A DNA stretch of 33,078 nucleotides, from the NCBI GenBank assembly GCA_043810345.1, contig JBDROF010000017.1, positions 1 through 33,078 on the forward strand. Direction: 5' to 3'. The notes under the pieces are model-generated. The model searched no databases and was not told the origin of the DNA. It worked only from the letters and a program-made list of their open reading frames with translations. The position numbers and the translations under genes are program-made. Below, in pieces: positions 23,487 through 32,006 of the stretch (its first letter is position 1; the number at the start of each line of letters is the position of its first letter). Source of the stretch: QYOJ01 sp043810345 (GTDB lineage Bacteria; Bacteroidota; Bacteroidia; Bacteroidales; FEN-979).

Positions 23487-25640
23487 TCAGAATTTTTTCG
23501 GACGTCGATCCTGATAGTTTGCCGGTTTTTCCAGGAGTACTTTTCTGGAGAGCTTCAGTTTGCCTGTCCTTGGGTCGACGTCAATCAGTTTGACCTCCAC
23601 TTCGTCTCCCACTTTCAGAGCATCTTCCACTTTCTCTAATCGTCTCCATTCGATCTCTGAAATATGCAGCAGTCCATCCTGTCCGGGCAGGATCTCAACG
23701 AATGCACCGAAAGTGGTGATGTTTTTCACTTTTCCTTTGTAGGTCTCACCCACTTCCGGAACCGCACAAATCCGTTTGATTTTCTCAACGACGGCATTTT
23801 TGGCCTCAACGTTGGAAGCAACGATATCGATGACGCCAAATTCCCCAATCTCTTCCACTACGATCGTCGTGCCAGTCTCCCGCTGCATCTCCTGGATCAC
23901 TTTTCCTCCGGGTCCGATGATAGCACCAATAAATTCCTTTGGTATTTTTATCTGGGTAATCCTCGGTACGAATGGTTTGAAGTCGGCCCTGGGTTCTGAA
24001 ATGGTCTTCGTCATTTCATCTATAATATGCAGCCTGCCGGCTTTGGCTTGCTGGAGTGCCTCTTCCAGGATCTCATAGGGCATGCCTTCCACTTTGATGT
24101 CCATCTGGCAAGCGGTGATTCCATCGCGGGTACCGCAAACCTTGAAGTCCATGTCACCCAGGTGATCTTCATCACCCAGGATGTCTGAAAGTACTGCATA
24201 GCGCTTATTCTTGATGTCGGAAATCAAGCCCATGGCAATTCCTGAAACCGGTTTTTTGATCTTTACGCCGGCATCCATCAGAGCCAGTGTTCCAGCGCAA
24301 ACTGTTGCCATGGAAGAGGAACCGTTCGATTCCAGGATGTCAGAAACAATACGGATGGTGTAATGGTTATCCTCTGTATTGGGCAGGATGAATTTCAGGG
24401 CTCTCAAGGCCAGGTTCCCATGTCCCACCTCCCGGCGACTGGTCCCACGGAGTGGTTTCACCTCTCCTGTTGAAAATGGCGGAAAGTTATAATGCAAAAG
24501 AAAACTTGATCTCTCTTCGATAACCGCTCCATCGATGACCTGTTCATCAAGTTTTGTTCCAAGGGTTACGGTGGTCAGTGATTGTGTTTCGCCACGGGTG
24601 AAAATCGCAGAGCCATGTGCGGCAGGCAGGTAGTCGACCTCTGACCAGATGGGGCGGATTTCGTCCAGTTTTCTTCCGTCAACCCTGCGCTTGGTATCGA
24701 GTGTTGCATTCCGGATAGCCTCCCGTTCGATGTCGTGGAAGTACCGGGAGATCATCATCTTTTTCTCTTCCTTCTCCTCTTCGTTTAATGTTTCAACAAA
24801 CGTCTCTTTGATTGCATCCAACAACGATTTTCTTTCCTTTTTATTGGCGATCCCTTGGGCAGCCATGTCGTAGATCTTTTTGTAGATGGCCTTGTGCATG
24901 GCTTGCTTGAACTCAGGATCATTGATTTCATGGCTGTATTCCCGTTTGCTTATGGCTTTCTCCATCATCTCAGCCAGATCAAGCTGTGCCTGGCACTGCC
25001 CTTTGATGACGCCGTGAGCAAACTTGATGGCTTCTACCATATCTTTCTCACTTACCTCTTTCATCTCCCCCTCCACCATCATGATGTTATCCTGAGAGGC
25101 GCCAACCATGATGTCCATATCTGAGTTAATCAGAGATGAAGACTCCGGATTGGCGATAAATTTTCCATTGATGCGGCCTACCTTCACTTCAGAGATCGGT
25201 CCGTTGAACGGAATATCGCTGATGGTAAGGGCTGCGGAGGCTGCCAGGCAAGCAAGGGCGTCGGGTAAAATATTTTTGTCGGCTGAAATCAGGGTGATCA
25301 ACACCTGTACATCGGCATGGTAATCGTCTGGAAAGAGGGGACGCAATGCCCTGTCAACCAGCCGGGAGATCAGTACTTCATGATCGGAAGGACGAGCTTC
25401 CCGTTTGAAAAAGCCACCAGGAAACCTTCCTGTAGAAGCATATTTTTCCCGATAATCGACACTGAGTGGCATGTAGTCGACATTTTCACCAGTATCTGTT
25501 TTGGCAACCGCGGTGGCCAGCAACATGGTATTCCCCATTTTTGCAACTACGGCGCCATCAGCCTGACGAGCCAACCGTCCGGTTTCCAGTGTAATCTCGC
25601 GGCCATCGTCTAATTGAATTGTTTTTATTAGTGCATTCAT
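23487..25640 (-). CDS. pnp: Polyribonucleotide nucleotidyltransferase
   Basis: PNPase is a phosphorolytic 3'-5' exoribonuclease of mRNA decay. The 717-residue product has two RNase PH domains (from ITLETGRLARQADGAVVAKM and from DGRKLDEIRPIWSEVDYLP), with the active-site region GGFFKREARPS and FPPFSTGEVKPLRGTSRREV. A helical linker lies between them. A KH domain (IGAIIGPGGKVIQEM) and an S1 domain (YKGKVKNITTFGAFVEILPG) follow at the C-terminus. It lies downstream of rpsO with a hairpin terminator between them, the usual rpsO-pnp arrangement. No TAnnTTTG box precedes it, so it probably depends on readthrough from rpsO. Confidence 0.96.
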   Translation of the reverse strand: MNALIKTIQLDDGREITLETGRLARQADGAVVAKMGNTMLLATAVAKTDTGENVDYMPLSVDYREKYASTGRFPGGFFKREARPSDHEVLISRLVDRALRPLFPDDYHADVQVLITLISADKNILPDALACLAASAALTISDIPFNGPISEVKVGRINGKFIANPESSSLINSDMDIMVGASQDNIMMVEGEMKEVSEKDMVEAIKFAHGVIKGQCQAQLDLAEMMEKAISKREYSHEINDPEFKQAMHKAIYKKIYDMAAQGIANKKERKSLLDAIKETFVETLNEEEKEEKKMMISRYFHDIEREAIRNATLDTKRRVDGRKLDEIRPIWSEVDYLPAAHGSAIFTRGETQSLTTVTLGTKLDEQVIDGAVIEERSSFLLHYNFPPFSTGEVKPLRGTSRREVGHGNLALRALKFILPNTEDNHYTIRIVSDILESNGSSSMATVCAGTLALMDAGVKIKKPVSGIAMGLISDIKNKRYAVLSDILGDEDHLGDMDFKVCGTRDGITACQMDIKVEGMPYEILEEALQQAKAGRLHIIDEMTKTISEPRADFKPFVPRITQIKIPKEFIGAIIGPGGKVIQEMQRETGTTIVVEEIGEFGVIDIVASNVEAKNAVVEKIKRICAVPEVGETYKGKVKNITTFGAFVEILPGQDGLLHISEIEWRRLEKVEDALKVGDEVEVKLIDVDPRTGKLKLSRKVLLEKPANYQDRRPKKF

Positions 25641-25683
25641 TTTTTCTTTGTCTGTATTTTTTCTTTAGGTGCTGTCGACAGAT

Positions 25684-25712
25684 GCTAAAAGAGGCAATCC
25701 GGGAATTGCCTC
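25684..25712 (-). terminator. Terminator/attenuator between rpsO and pnp
   Basis: On the minus strand GAGGCAAT (25712-25705), a six-base loop and ATTGCCTC (25698-25691) form a perfect 8-base stem followed by TTTTAGC. Its position suggests it partly ends rpsO transcripts and sets readthrough into pnp. Confidence 0.75.
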
Positions 25713-25738
25713 TTTCAGTTCTGTCAGACGCATAGTAT

Positions 25739-26008
25739 TTATTTTCTGATTTTTAATTTCTTGATAACGGTACGGTACCGTTCAATGTCTTTTTTCTTAA
25801 GGTAATTCAGCAGGTGACGCCGTTTTCCTACCATTCTGACCAGCGATCTTTCTGTTACCAGATCTTTTTTATTTTTTTTCAGGTGCTCGGTCAGATGCTG
25901 GACCTTCATCGTGAAGAGCGCTACTTGTGCTTCCGAGGAACCCGTGTCAAATTCTGATTTTCCGTACTCTTTAAACGTTTTTTTCTTTACTTCAGGAGCA
26001 AAATTCAT
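25739..26008 (-). CDS. rpsO: 30S ribosomal protein S15
   Basis: S15 is a primary 16S rRNA-binding protein of the small-subunit platform. The 89-residue length is standard. It has the S15 signature LTEHLKKNKKDLVTERSLVR, then MVGKRRHLLNYLKKKDIERY, and the N-terminal GSSEAQVALFTMKVQHL. ATG 26008 is the only start. A TAATTTTGC promoter box lies 52 bases upstream. Confidence 0.97.
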   Translation of the reverse strand: MNFAPEVKKKTFKEYGKSEFDTGSSEAQVALFTMKVQHLTEHLKKNKKDLVTERSLVRMVGKRRHLLNYLKKKDIERYRTVIKKLKIRK

Positions 26009-26059
26009 TGAGAGCTTGTTCTTTTCTGTGATTACCTTATAAAGTCTACTAAAACGGGT

Positions 26060-26068
26060 GCAAAATTA
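26060..26068 (-). promoter_or_regulatory. -7 box of the rpsO(-pnp) transcript
   Basis: The minus strand reads TAATTTTGC, an exact TAnnTTTGC match 52 bases before the rpsO ATG. This leaves a leader long enough for the autoregulation known for S15 in other bacteria. Confidence 0.55.
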
Positions 26069-26137
26069 ATATTTTTCTTTCACATGAACAAATAAAATTT
26101 AAACTTATATCTTTACCCTTATTAACCTCATTTCCCT

Positions 26138-26812
26138 ATGCATTCCGACCTTAGAACGATCGTTCAAAACCAGCGTGATTTCTATCACTCGCAACAAACA
26201 AGGGAGATAGAATTCAGAATCCGTCAGCTATCGGCACTACGTACGTTGATACTGGAATACGAAGACAAGATTACCCAGGCGCTGTGGGAGGACTTGCATA
26301 AGCCAAAATTTGAAGCATACACAACAGAGATCGGGATGGTTCTAGCTGAGATCTCGTTGCACCTCAAGCATATACGCAGATGGAGCAAACCGGAGAGGAT
26401 TTCCACCAATCAAATGCTCCATTTCTGGTCATCGAGTCGGATCATCCGCGAGCCTTATGGTGTGGTGCTGATCATAGCTACATGGAACTTTCCGTTCCTG
26501 CTGTTGTTACATCCACTGATAGGAACAATTTCAGCCGGTAACTGTGCCGCCCTGAAATCCTCTGAGTTTGCGCCCCATACGTCAACGGTGATCCGGGAGA
26601 TGATCCGCGACACCCTGATCCATTTTACCAATCAGCGAATGCCTTTTGGCGGTGTGGGACAAAGCGGATTCGGATGCTATCATGGAAAATATAGCTTCGA
26701 TACCTTTTCGCATCGTCGTTCCGTAATGAAGAAGGTCACCTGGCTTGACATACCGGTCCGGTACCCGCCATACGGGAACAAGCTTCGGCTGATCAAATGG
26801 TTACTTAAATGA
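26138..26812 (+). pseudogene. Class-3-type aldehyde dehydrogenase with internal catalytic deletion
   Basis: Residues 1-157 are the N-terminal NAD-binding part of an ALDH3-like enzyme (IIREPYGVVLIIATWNFPF, SAGNCAALKSSEFAPHT, VIREMIRD). Residues from about 158 are its extreme C-terminus (DTLIHFTNQRMPFGGVGQSG, then YHGKYSFDTFSH, then IPVRYPPYGNKLRLIKWLL). Normal length is about 455-460 residues; here it is 224. The roughly 230 missing residues include the catalytic Glu (LELGGK-type) and Cys (GQxC) motifs. The join, at about 26606-26617, is in frame. It falls where both flanking segments would read GAC ACx, so a short-repeat deletion is likely. The product cannot be an active dehydrogenase. Relatives are compared from memory. 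Confidence 0.88.
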
Positions 26813-26843
26813 AATGGATCGTAGAGCAATAAATACATGGATT

Positions 26844-27110
26844 ATGGAAAAAGGAACATTTAAAGAAGAGTTTAGGATCAAAGGTGAAGAGCTGATCGGG
26901 AAGGTTAAAGAGCTCATTCAGGAAGGAAATGTCCGTCGAATCATCATCAAGGATGAAGAGGGGAAAACCTACCTTGAGATCCCGGTCACCATTGGTGTGA
27001 TCGGAGTGCTGGTTGCACCGGTATTAGCGGCAATTGGTGCTGTAGCAGCGATGGTTGCGAACCTGAAGATAGAGGTGATAAGGACGGAAGAGAAGAAGAA
27101 AGACGTATGA
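26844..27110 (+). CDS. DUF4342 domain protein
   Basis: The 88-residue product matches the DUF4342 pattern: an acidic-basic helix (EEFRIKGEELIGKVKELIQE), the conserved GNVRRIIIKDEEGKTYLEIP, then a hydrophobic Gly/Val/Ala stretch (GVIGVLVAPVLAAIGAVAAM) and a charged tail. In this family the hydrophobic part is probably membrane-associated; the function is unknown. ATG 26844 (MEKGTFKEEF) is preferred over the first open codon at 26814, because ten non-family residues would precede it. The stop lies inside a GTATGAGG repeat. It lies 31 bases past the ALDH remnant on the same strand. Confidence 0.85.
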   Translation: MEKGTFKEEFRIKGEELIGKVKELIQEGNVRRIIIKDEEGKTYLEIPVTIGVIGVLVAPVLAAIGAVAAMVANLKIEVIRTEEKKKDV

Positions 27111-27170
27111 GGGTATGAGGGTATGAGAGTATCTGGTTATCCGGCATCAGGCATCAGGCATCAGGCATCA
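27105..27170. repeat. Two tandem repeats filling a convergent gap (GTATGAGG; GCATCAG)
   Basis: GTATGAGG is repeated three to four times at 27105-27136 and overlaps the DUF4342 stop. GCATCAG is repeated nearly four times at 27144-27170 and overlaps the aroE stop, so each gene ends inside a repeat. The last aroE residues (NDA) read from it. Confidence 0.85.
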
Positions 27171-27910
27171 TTTCCTACAAACAGCTCAAATGCCAGCTCT
27201 GCCTGGAGGTGCAGCATTTTCAGGCCTGACTGGGCCCTGGCTCCATGCTTCAATCCTTCCTTTAAAAAGAGAGTCTCTTCGGGGTTATACACCAGGTCGT
27301 AAAGGAAGTGACGAGAAGTAATAAGATGATATGGAAGGGGAGGGGAGGCTCCTTCATCGGGGTACATGCCGAGTGGTGTGGTGTTTATAATGAGGGTGTG
27401 GGTTGCCATCATTTCATCATCCAGATCTTCGTAAGAAATGGCCTTTTTCAGGGCTCCGGATCTCGAAACCAATGTGTGCCAGATTCCCATTTTCCGCAAC
27501 GCATAGCTTACAGCTCTGGAGGCTCCCCCTGTTCCAAGAATCAAGGCCGATCTGTGTCCGGTGAAATCGGCTGAACTCATGAACCCTTCAGCATCGGTAT
27601 TGTATCCGGATAGTTTTCGACCCGTAGCTGACCCGCGGAAAAGTATCGTATTGACAGCCCCGATCTCTGCGGCCCTGGCATCGAGTTCATCGAGGTAGGG
27701 AATAATGGTCTCCTTGTACGGGATGGTCACATTCAGGCCACAGAGATCGGGGATATTTTCAAGCAGCGGGAGAAAACTTTCCACTCTCTCAATAGGGAAG
27801 AGTTGATAGCGGTAATCTGGGTAGCCATGCACCTGAAACTGCTGTTGAAAGCAGGATGGCGACCACGAATGGTCAAGGGGGTACCCGATCAATCCGAACA
27901 CTTTTTTCAT
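27161..27910 (-). CDS. aroE: Shikimate dehydrogenase
   Basis: AroE reduces 3-dehydroshikimate with NADPH in aromatic amino acid synthesis. The 249-residue product has GYPLDHSWSPSCFQQQF (shikimate-binding Ser pair), LNVTIPYKETIIPYLDELD (catalytic Lys in PYKE), IGAVNTILF, YNTDAEGFMSS, the NADP loop LILGTGGASRAVSYAL, and NTTPLGMYPDE. It is slightly shorter than E. coli AroE (272), which is usual in this phylum. It lies 12 bases after the TPR gene stop on the same strand and is probably co-transcribed with it. Confidence 0.95.
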   Translation of the reverse strand: MKKVFGLIGYPLDHSWSPSCFQQQFQVHGYPDYRYQLFPIERVESFLPLLENIPDLCGLNVTIPYKETIIPYLDELDARAAEIGAVNTILFRGSATGRKLSGYNTDAEGFMSSADFTGHRSALILGTGGASRAVSYALRKMGIWHTLVSRSGALKKAISYEDLDDEMMATHTLIINTTPLGMYPDEGASPPLPYHLITSRHFLYDLVYNPEETLFLKEGLKHGARAQSGLKMLHLQAELAFELFVGNDA

Positions 27911-27922
27911 AGAGCAGAACGC

Positions 27923-29329
27923 TTACTCTTTACGGTAGGACGCTATGATATCAACTACTGCAGGATGTTTCCCTGCATCAGGAAAGGTGACAAATAACCG
28001 TTTATATCCCTCCGAATCAAGGTCCATGGCTTTATAGAGATATTCGTGAGCCTGTTTGGACCGGCCATTCAGCAACAGAAAATAGGCCATGCAGTAATAA
28101 AAATCTGCATGGCTTTCGTGATGTTTCAGCCCCTTTTGTAGCGTTTGGACAGCCTGTTCATAATCCTTCAACTCGGCATGCACATTAGCCAGAGTCAGCC
28201 ATACCTCCGGATCACCGGGATCCAGCTCAATCACTTTCTGGTAGGATGAAATCCCTTCGGGATACCGCTGCAGTTTAACCTGAATATCCCCAAGGATAAA
28301 CCAGTACTCGGAGATGGTTGGAGAGAGGCGGACCGCCTTTTTCACGTATGCGTAAGCAATAGTTGGTTTATCCAACTCATCAAAACACACCCCGACAGCA
28401 AGCCAGGCATCGGCAAATTCGGGATCGAGGTTGATGGCTTTTTTATATTGTTCGATCGCCAACTCATACTGATGCTGTTTTTCATAGCATTCAGCGATGT
28501 AGTAATAGGTCAATGGTTCAGGATCTTCATAGAGGAAAGTCTCCATGTAGGTTTCAACTGCTTTCCCGTATTCATGGATGCTGGCATAACAGTTGGCTTT
28601 GTTGAAATAGGCTGAAGCAAAAGATTCATCGATGGCCAGGGTATAATCATAAGCATCGATTGCCTTCTCAAACAACTCAAGATTGCTGAAGCCAATTCCA
28701 AGGTTGAACCAGGCCGACTTATTATATGGATGACGATCCAGAAATTGTTGAAGGTAACTGATGATCTTTTCCGTCTGCTGGTTAATTTCACAACAAAACG
28801 AGAGTTCAAAGAGAACGGATTCGTTATCAGGATTGTGGTTCAATGCTTTGATCAGGTAGTCAATGGCTTTGTCGAACTTGCCCAGGTTTTCATATTCATA
28901 GGCAATGCTGGCATAAATCTCATCCAGATCCTCTGTATTGTGGATCCCCTTCTTAAACTCATCAATGGCTTGTTCATATTTGCTTAGCTGGCTGTATAAG
29001 GCCCCTCGTGAAAGATGGATGTCATAGTCGTGCACCAGTTCATGATCGGTCTCTTCCAGTAACTTAAGTGCCTGGTTTTCCCGGTTGGAGTTGATCAGAA
29101 ACTGCACCTTTTTCAATACGAGGGAGATACTTCCCGGATGTTGTCTCAGAGCGATATCCAGCGTTCTCTGAAATTGGGAGGTCTTGTTATGGAACAGGTA
29201 GTAATCAAGGATATCCTCGAATTCATCCAGGTCAAAGAATCCATGTTTTCCACTCTCCGTCAGTTCTTCATACCGACGGATCAAAGCGGCATTTTCAGGA
29301 TCGGAAAAAGGATCAATTGGGTTCTCCAT
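27923..29329 (-). CDS. Tetratricopeptide-repeat protein
   Basis: The 468-residue product consists almost entirely of TPR helical pairs, at least ten, for example YEQAIDEFKKGIHNTEDLDE, then GKFDKAIDYLIKALNHNPDN, YELAIEQYKKAINLDPEFAD and YPEGISSYQKVIELDPGDPE. No signal peptide is evident, so it is probably a cytoplasmic scaffold. ATG 29329 (MENPIDPF) is chosen because a TAATTTTGC promoter box lies 17 bases upstream, inside the longer open frame. It is co-directional with aroE; no functional link to shikimate synthesis is implied. Confidence 0.9.
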   Translation of the reverse strand: MENPIDPFSDPENAALIRRYEELTESGKHGFFDLDEFEDILDYYLFHNKTSQFQRTLDIALRQHPGSISLVLKKVQFLINSNRENQALKLLEETDHELVHDYDIHLSRGALYSQLSKYEQAIDEFKKGIHNTEDLDEIYASIAYEYENLGKFDKAIDYLIKALNHNPDNESVLFELSFCCEINQQTEKIISYLQQFLDRHPYNKSAWFNLGIGFSNLELFEKAIDAYDYTLAIDESFASAYFNKANCYASIHEYGKAVETYMETFLYEDPEPLTYYYIAECYEKQHQYELAIEQYKKAINLDPEFADAWLAVGVCFDELDKPTIAYAYVKKAVRLSPTISEYWFILGDIQVKLQRYPEGISSYQKVIELDPGDPEVWLTLANVHAELKDYEQAVQTLQKGLKHHESHADFYYCMAYFLLLNGRSKQAHEYLYKAMDLDSEGYKRLFVTFPDAGKHPAVVDIIASYRKE

Positions 29330-29345
29330 AATTATACTTTCAATT

Positions 29346-29354
29346 GCAAAATTA
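29346..29354 (-). promoter_or_regulatory. -7 box of the TPR-aroE operon
   Basis: The minus strand reads TAATTTTGC, 16 bases before ATG 29329. It decides between this start and codons 30 residues further upstream. Confidence 0.5.
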
Positions 29355-29442
29355 ATAAAATCACAAATCTTTGATCTTTTTGGAACAGGACGCGAGATTT
29401 CATTAGTTTTCAACACCACGGAGAATGCCGTAAAAAATACTT

Positions 29443-29450
29443 TACATTTG
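29443..29450 (+). promoter_or_regulatory. -7 box of glmM
   Basis: TACATTTG matches TAnnTTTG, 16 bases before the glmM ATG at 29467. It is divergent from the TPR-aroE promoter. Confidence 0.5.
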
Positions 29451-29466
29451 TGTTAAAATATGGGTG

Positions 29467-30861
29467 ATGACACTGATTACTTCGATTTCAGGCATTCGGG
29501 GTACGATTGGAGGGAAACCGGATGAGGGATTGACTCCACCAGATATCGTTAAATATGTCGCGGCTTACAGCAGTTTCATTAAAGCGAAAACTCCGGATAA
29601 AAAACTGCAGGTGGTCATAGGCCGGGATGCCCGTATATCGGGACAGATGGTCAGCAAACTGGTTTGCGGGACTCTCATCGGAATGGGTATTGATGTGCTG
29701 GATATCGGCCTGACCACTACCCCGACGGTTGAGGTAGCAGTTACAGAAAGTGATTCCAACGGAGGAATCATCATTACAGCCAGCCATAACCCCAAACAAT
29801 GGAATGCCTTGAAGTTGCTGAACCACCAGGGGGAATTTCTTTCAGCAATGGATGAAGCGGAACTGACGAAGATTGTTGAACGGGGAGATTATTCTTATGC
29901 GGATGTCGATAACCTGGGGAAATACAGCTCCAGCGAACGGTATCTTCTCAAACATATCAACCGTATTCTGGATCTTCCATTGGTAGATCCTGAGGCCATC
30001 AAAAATGCCCACTTCAGTGTGGTGGTGGATGCCGTGAATTCCACCGGAGGGATCGCTATTCCTTTGCTACTTGAGGTGTTGGGGGTCAGTACCATCCATC
30101 GGTTATACTGTGATCCAACCGGACAGTTTCCACATAATCCGGAACCTCTTCCCGAACACCTGTCTGCCATTTGTGAAGAGGTAGTCAGGCATAAAGCCGA
30201 TGTAGGGTTTGTGGTCGATCCGGATGTAGACCGCCTGGCTATCATCAACGAACTCGGGGAACCCTTCGGAGAAGAGTATACCCTGGTTGCCATTGCCGAT
30301 TATGTACTTCAGCATAAGCCCGGGAACACGGTATCCAATCTCTCCTCTTCACAGGCGCTGAAAGACATTACCGAAAAAGCTGGAGGGCACTATTTCGCCT
30401 CAGCTGTGGGGGAGGTCAATGTAGTGAAGATGATGAAGGCGAAAAAGGCTGTAATCGGAGGAGAAGGCAACGGTGGGGTGATCTGCCCTGATCTGCATTA
30501 CGGTCGCGATGCACTTGTGGGGGTTGCGTTATTCCTTACGTACCTCGCAAGATCAGGAAAAAGCTGTTCGACAATCAGAGCAGAGTATCCGAGCTATTAC
30601 ATTTCAAAAAACAAAATTGAATTCGAACCTGAAATAGCGTTGGATGAGATCCTGGAAAAGATGGGAGAACGGTATAAAGAACATGACATCAGCCTGATCG
30701 ATGGGGTGAAGATCCACTTCGACAAATCATGGGTCCATCTCCGGAAATCCAATACCGAACCTATCATACGGATCTATGCAGAAAGCGATATGCCTGAAAA
30801 GGCAGATCACCTCGCTCGTAAAATTCTCAACGACTTCAAAGAGATCCTCAACGGAGAATAA
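29467..30861 (+). CDS. glmM: Phosphoglucosamine mutase
   Basis: GlmM converts glucosamine-6-phosphate to glucosamine-1-phosphate for peptidoglycan and lipid A precursors. The 464-residue product begins ITSISGIRGTIGGKP and has the phosphoserine loop IITASHNPKQWNALKLL (Ser106), the metal loop VDPDVDRLAI, the sugar loop GGEGNGGVICPD and the phosphate loop RKSNTEPIIRIYAES. The GEGNGG loop differs from the GEQSGH of proteobacterial GlmM, so phosphomannomutase activity cannot be excluded. ATG 29467 is chosen over the preceding GTG. A small basic protein gene follows after five bases. Confidence 0.9.
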   Translation: MTLITSISGIRGTIGGKPDEGLTPPDIVKYVAAYSSFIKAKTPDKKLQVVIGRDARISGQMVSKLVCGTLIGMGIDVLDIGLTTTPTVEVAVTESDSNGGIIITASHNPKQWNALKLLNHQGEFLSAMDEAELTKIVERGDYSYADVDNLGKYSSSERYLLKHINRILDLPLVDPEAIKNAHFSVVVDAVNSTGGIAIPLLLEVLGVSTIHRLYCDPTGQFPHNPEPLPEHLSAICEEVVRHKADVGFVVDPDVDRLAIINELGEPFGEEYTLVAIADYVLQHKPGNTVSNLSSSQALKDITEKAGGHYFASAVGEVNVVKMMKAKKAVIGGEGNGGVICPDLHYGRDALVGVALFLTYLARSGKSCSTIRAEYPSYYISKNKIEFEPEIALDEILEKMGERYKEHDISLIDGVKIHFDKSWVHLRKSNTEPIIRIYAESDMPEKADHLARKILNDFKEILNGE

Positions 30862-30866
30862 CCGGC

Positions 30867-31151
30867 ATGCCACGAATCAGAGCAAAAAAAAGACGTAAAC
30901 CCATCCGGTACAAAATCCTTACCATCAAACTGACCACCCGCCAAAAACGTTCTCTCGAACGTTTTGCAAAATCCAGGCGTACCACGCCAAACAAACTCAT
31001 CAAAAAAGCGATCCGCCCACTACTGGAAAACTATTCCGACATTGAGGTCAATGTGAATAATGAGAAGGTGAACCAGTTGCAGTTGTTCGGAGGTGATGGA
31101 GGTGATGAAGGTGATGGAAGTGATGGAAGTGGTGAGGGGATGAAGGGATGA
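30867..31151 (+). CDS. Small basic conserved protein with repeat-encoded acidic tail
   Basis: Not recognised by function. The 94-residue product begins with a strongly basic N-terminus (PRIRAKKRRKPIRYKIL). A helical middle (LTTRQKRSLERFAKSRRTTP, then NKLIKKAIRPLLENY) resembles ribbon-helix-helix or small DNA-binding proteins. The tail after about residue 73 (FGGDGGDEGDGSDGSGEGMK) is encoded by a GGTGATGGA-type tandem repeat that continues past the stop. The tail is therefore probably an extension acquired from intergenic repeat DNA. It lies five bases after glmM, so it is co-transcribed with it. Confidence 0.7.
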   Translation: MPRIRAKKRRKPIRYKILTIKLTTRQKRSLERFAKSRRTTPNKLIKKAIRPLLENYSDIEVNVNNEKVNQLQLFGGDGGDEGDGSDGSGEGMKG

Positions 31152-31160
31152 GGGGATGTT
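31078..31160. repeat. GGTGATGGA-type tandem repeat spanning a gene's 3' end
   Basis: GAGGTGATGGAGGTGATGAA and similar units run from inside the small basic gene past its TGA (31149-31151) to about 31160, with the unit changing to GGGATGA. Confidence 0.8.
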
Positions 31161-31261
31161 CGAAGAAGGACAAAGGACGGGATACGAGCATCTTGATTAC
31201 TCGATTACCCACATACCGAACTTTGAAGTATGAATTTACAATTTCTAATTTCCACCTATTA

Positions 31262-31316
31262 ATTTCTAAATCGAAAATCGAAACAATCGGAGATCGAAAA
31301 TCGAATCAATCGTAAA
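31262..31316. repeat. ATCGAAA-type tandem repeat
   Basis: AATCGAAAATCGAAACAATC, then ATCGAAAATCGAATCAATCG, fills the convergent gap up to the recR stop. The same ATCGAAA motif occurs inside mtaB next to the palindromic element. Confidence 0.75.
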
Positions 31317-31931
31317 TCATTTCATCCCCTCATAAGGTGTCCGGTTCAGAATCGATCTTCCCAACGTCACTTCATCGGTATGCTCGAGTTCGTCACCTAT
31401 GGAAATCCCGCGGGCAATCATAGAGATGGGTATTTCCAGGGGGTTTAATTTTTTATAGAGGTAGAAGTTGGTGGTATCTCCTTCGATGGTGGTTGGCAAT
31501 GCCAGGATGACCTCTTTCAGCTCGCCAGAAGATGCCCTTTCAATAAGGGATCCGATGTTCAGATCCTGCGGACCGATTCCATCTATCGGGGAGATGATTC
31601 CTCCCAGGACATGGTAGACCCCGGTATACTGCGCTGTATTCTCAATGGCCATAACATCGCGGATATCTTCCACCACACAAACTGTTGAGGAGTCACGTTT
31701 CGGATTGGCGCAGATCTCACACAGTTCTTTGTCGGAGATGTTTTTACAACGGGAACAATAGATCACCTCCTGCCTCATCTTGACTACCGAGGTGCCAAAA
31801 GCCTCTACCTCTGCAGGAGGTGTTCGGAGCAGATGCAAGGCCATGCGCAGCGCGGTTTTTCGTCCAATACCAGGCAGTTTTGCCAGTTCATTTACAGCAT
31901 TTTCAAGCAACCTTGACGGGAAGTTATACAT
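31317..31931 (-). CDS. recR: Recombination mediator protein RecR
   Basis: RecR helps load RecA at gaps, with RecO and RecF. The 204-residue product has standard length. It carries the helix-hairpin-helix (LAKLPGIGRKTALRMALHLL), the four-Cys zinc finger (CSRCKNISDKELCEIC), a Toprim domain (CVVEDIRDVMAIENT, then YHVLGGIISPIDGIGP) and the Walker-like C-terminal part. A CTGTGGAAT repeat (31943-31965) lies in its upstream region. Confidence 0.96.
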   Translation of the reverse strand: MYNFPSRLLENAVNELAKLPGIGRKTALRMALHLLRTPPAEVEAFGTSVVKMRQEVIYCSRCKNISDKELCEICANPKRDSSTVCVVEDIRDVMAIENTAQYTGVYHVLGGIISPIDGIGPQDLNIGSLIERASSGELKEVILALPTTIEGDTTNFYLYKKLNPLEIPISMIARGISIGDELEHTDEVTLGRSILNRTPYEGMK

Positions 31932-32006
31932 TGCAGAAAAATCCGTGGAATCTGTGGAATCTGTGGTTAAAATAAGTTACTTTGCAAAGATAAAGATTTA
32001 CCAAAC

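Noticed and set aside
23664..25613. Several plus-strand open frames of 60-111 codons opposite pnp
   Set aside because: They are antisense shadows of a highly conserved gene, with no family features.
27144..27170. GCATCAG repeats as a possible CRISPR array
   Set aside because: The units are only seven bases with no spacers, and there are no cas genes in the window. It is a simple tandem repeat.
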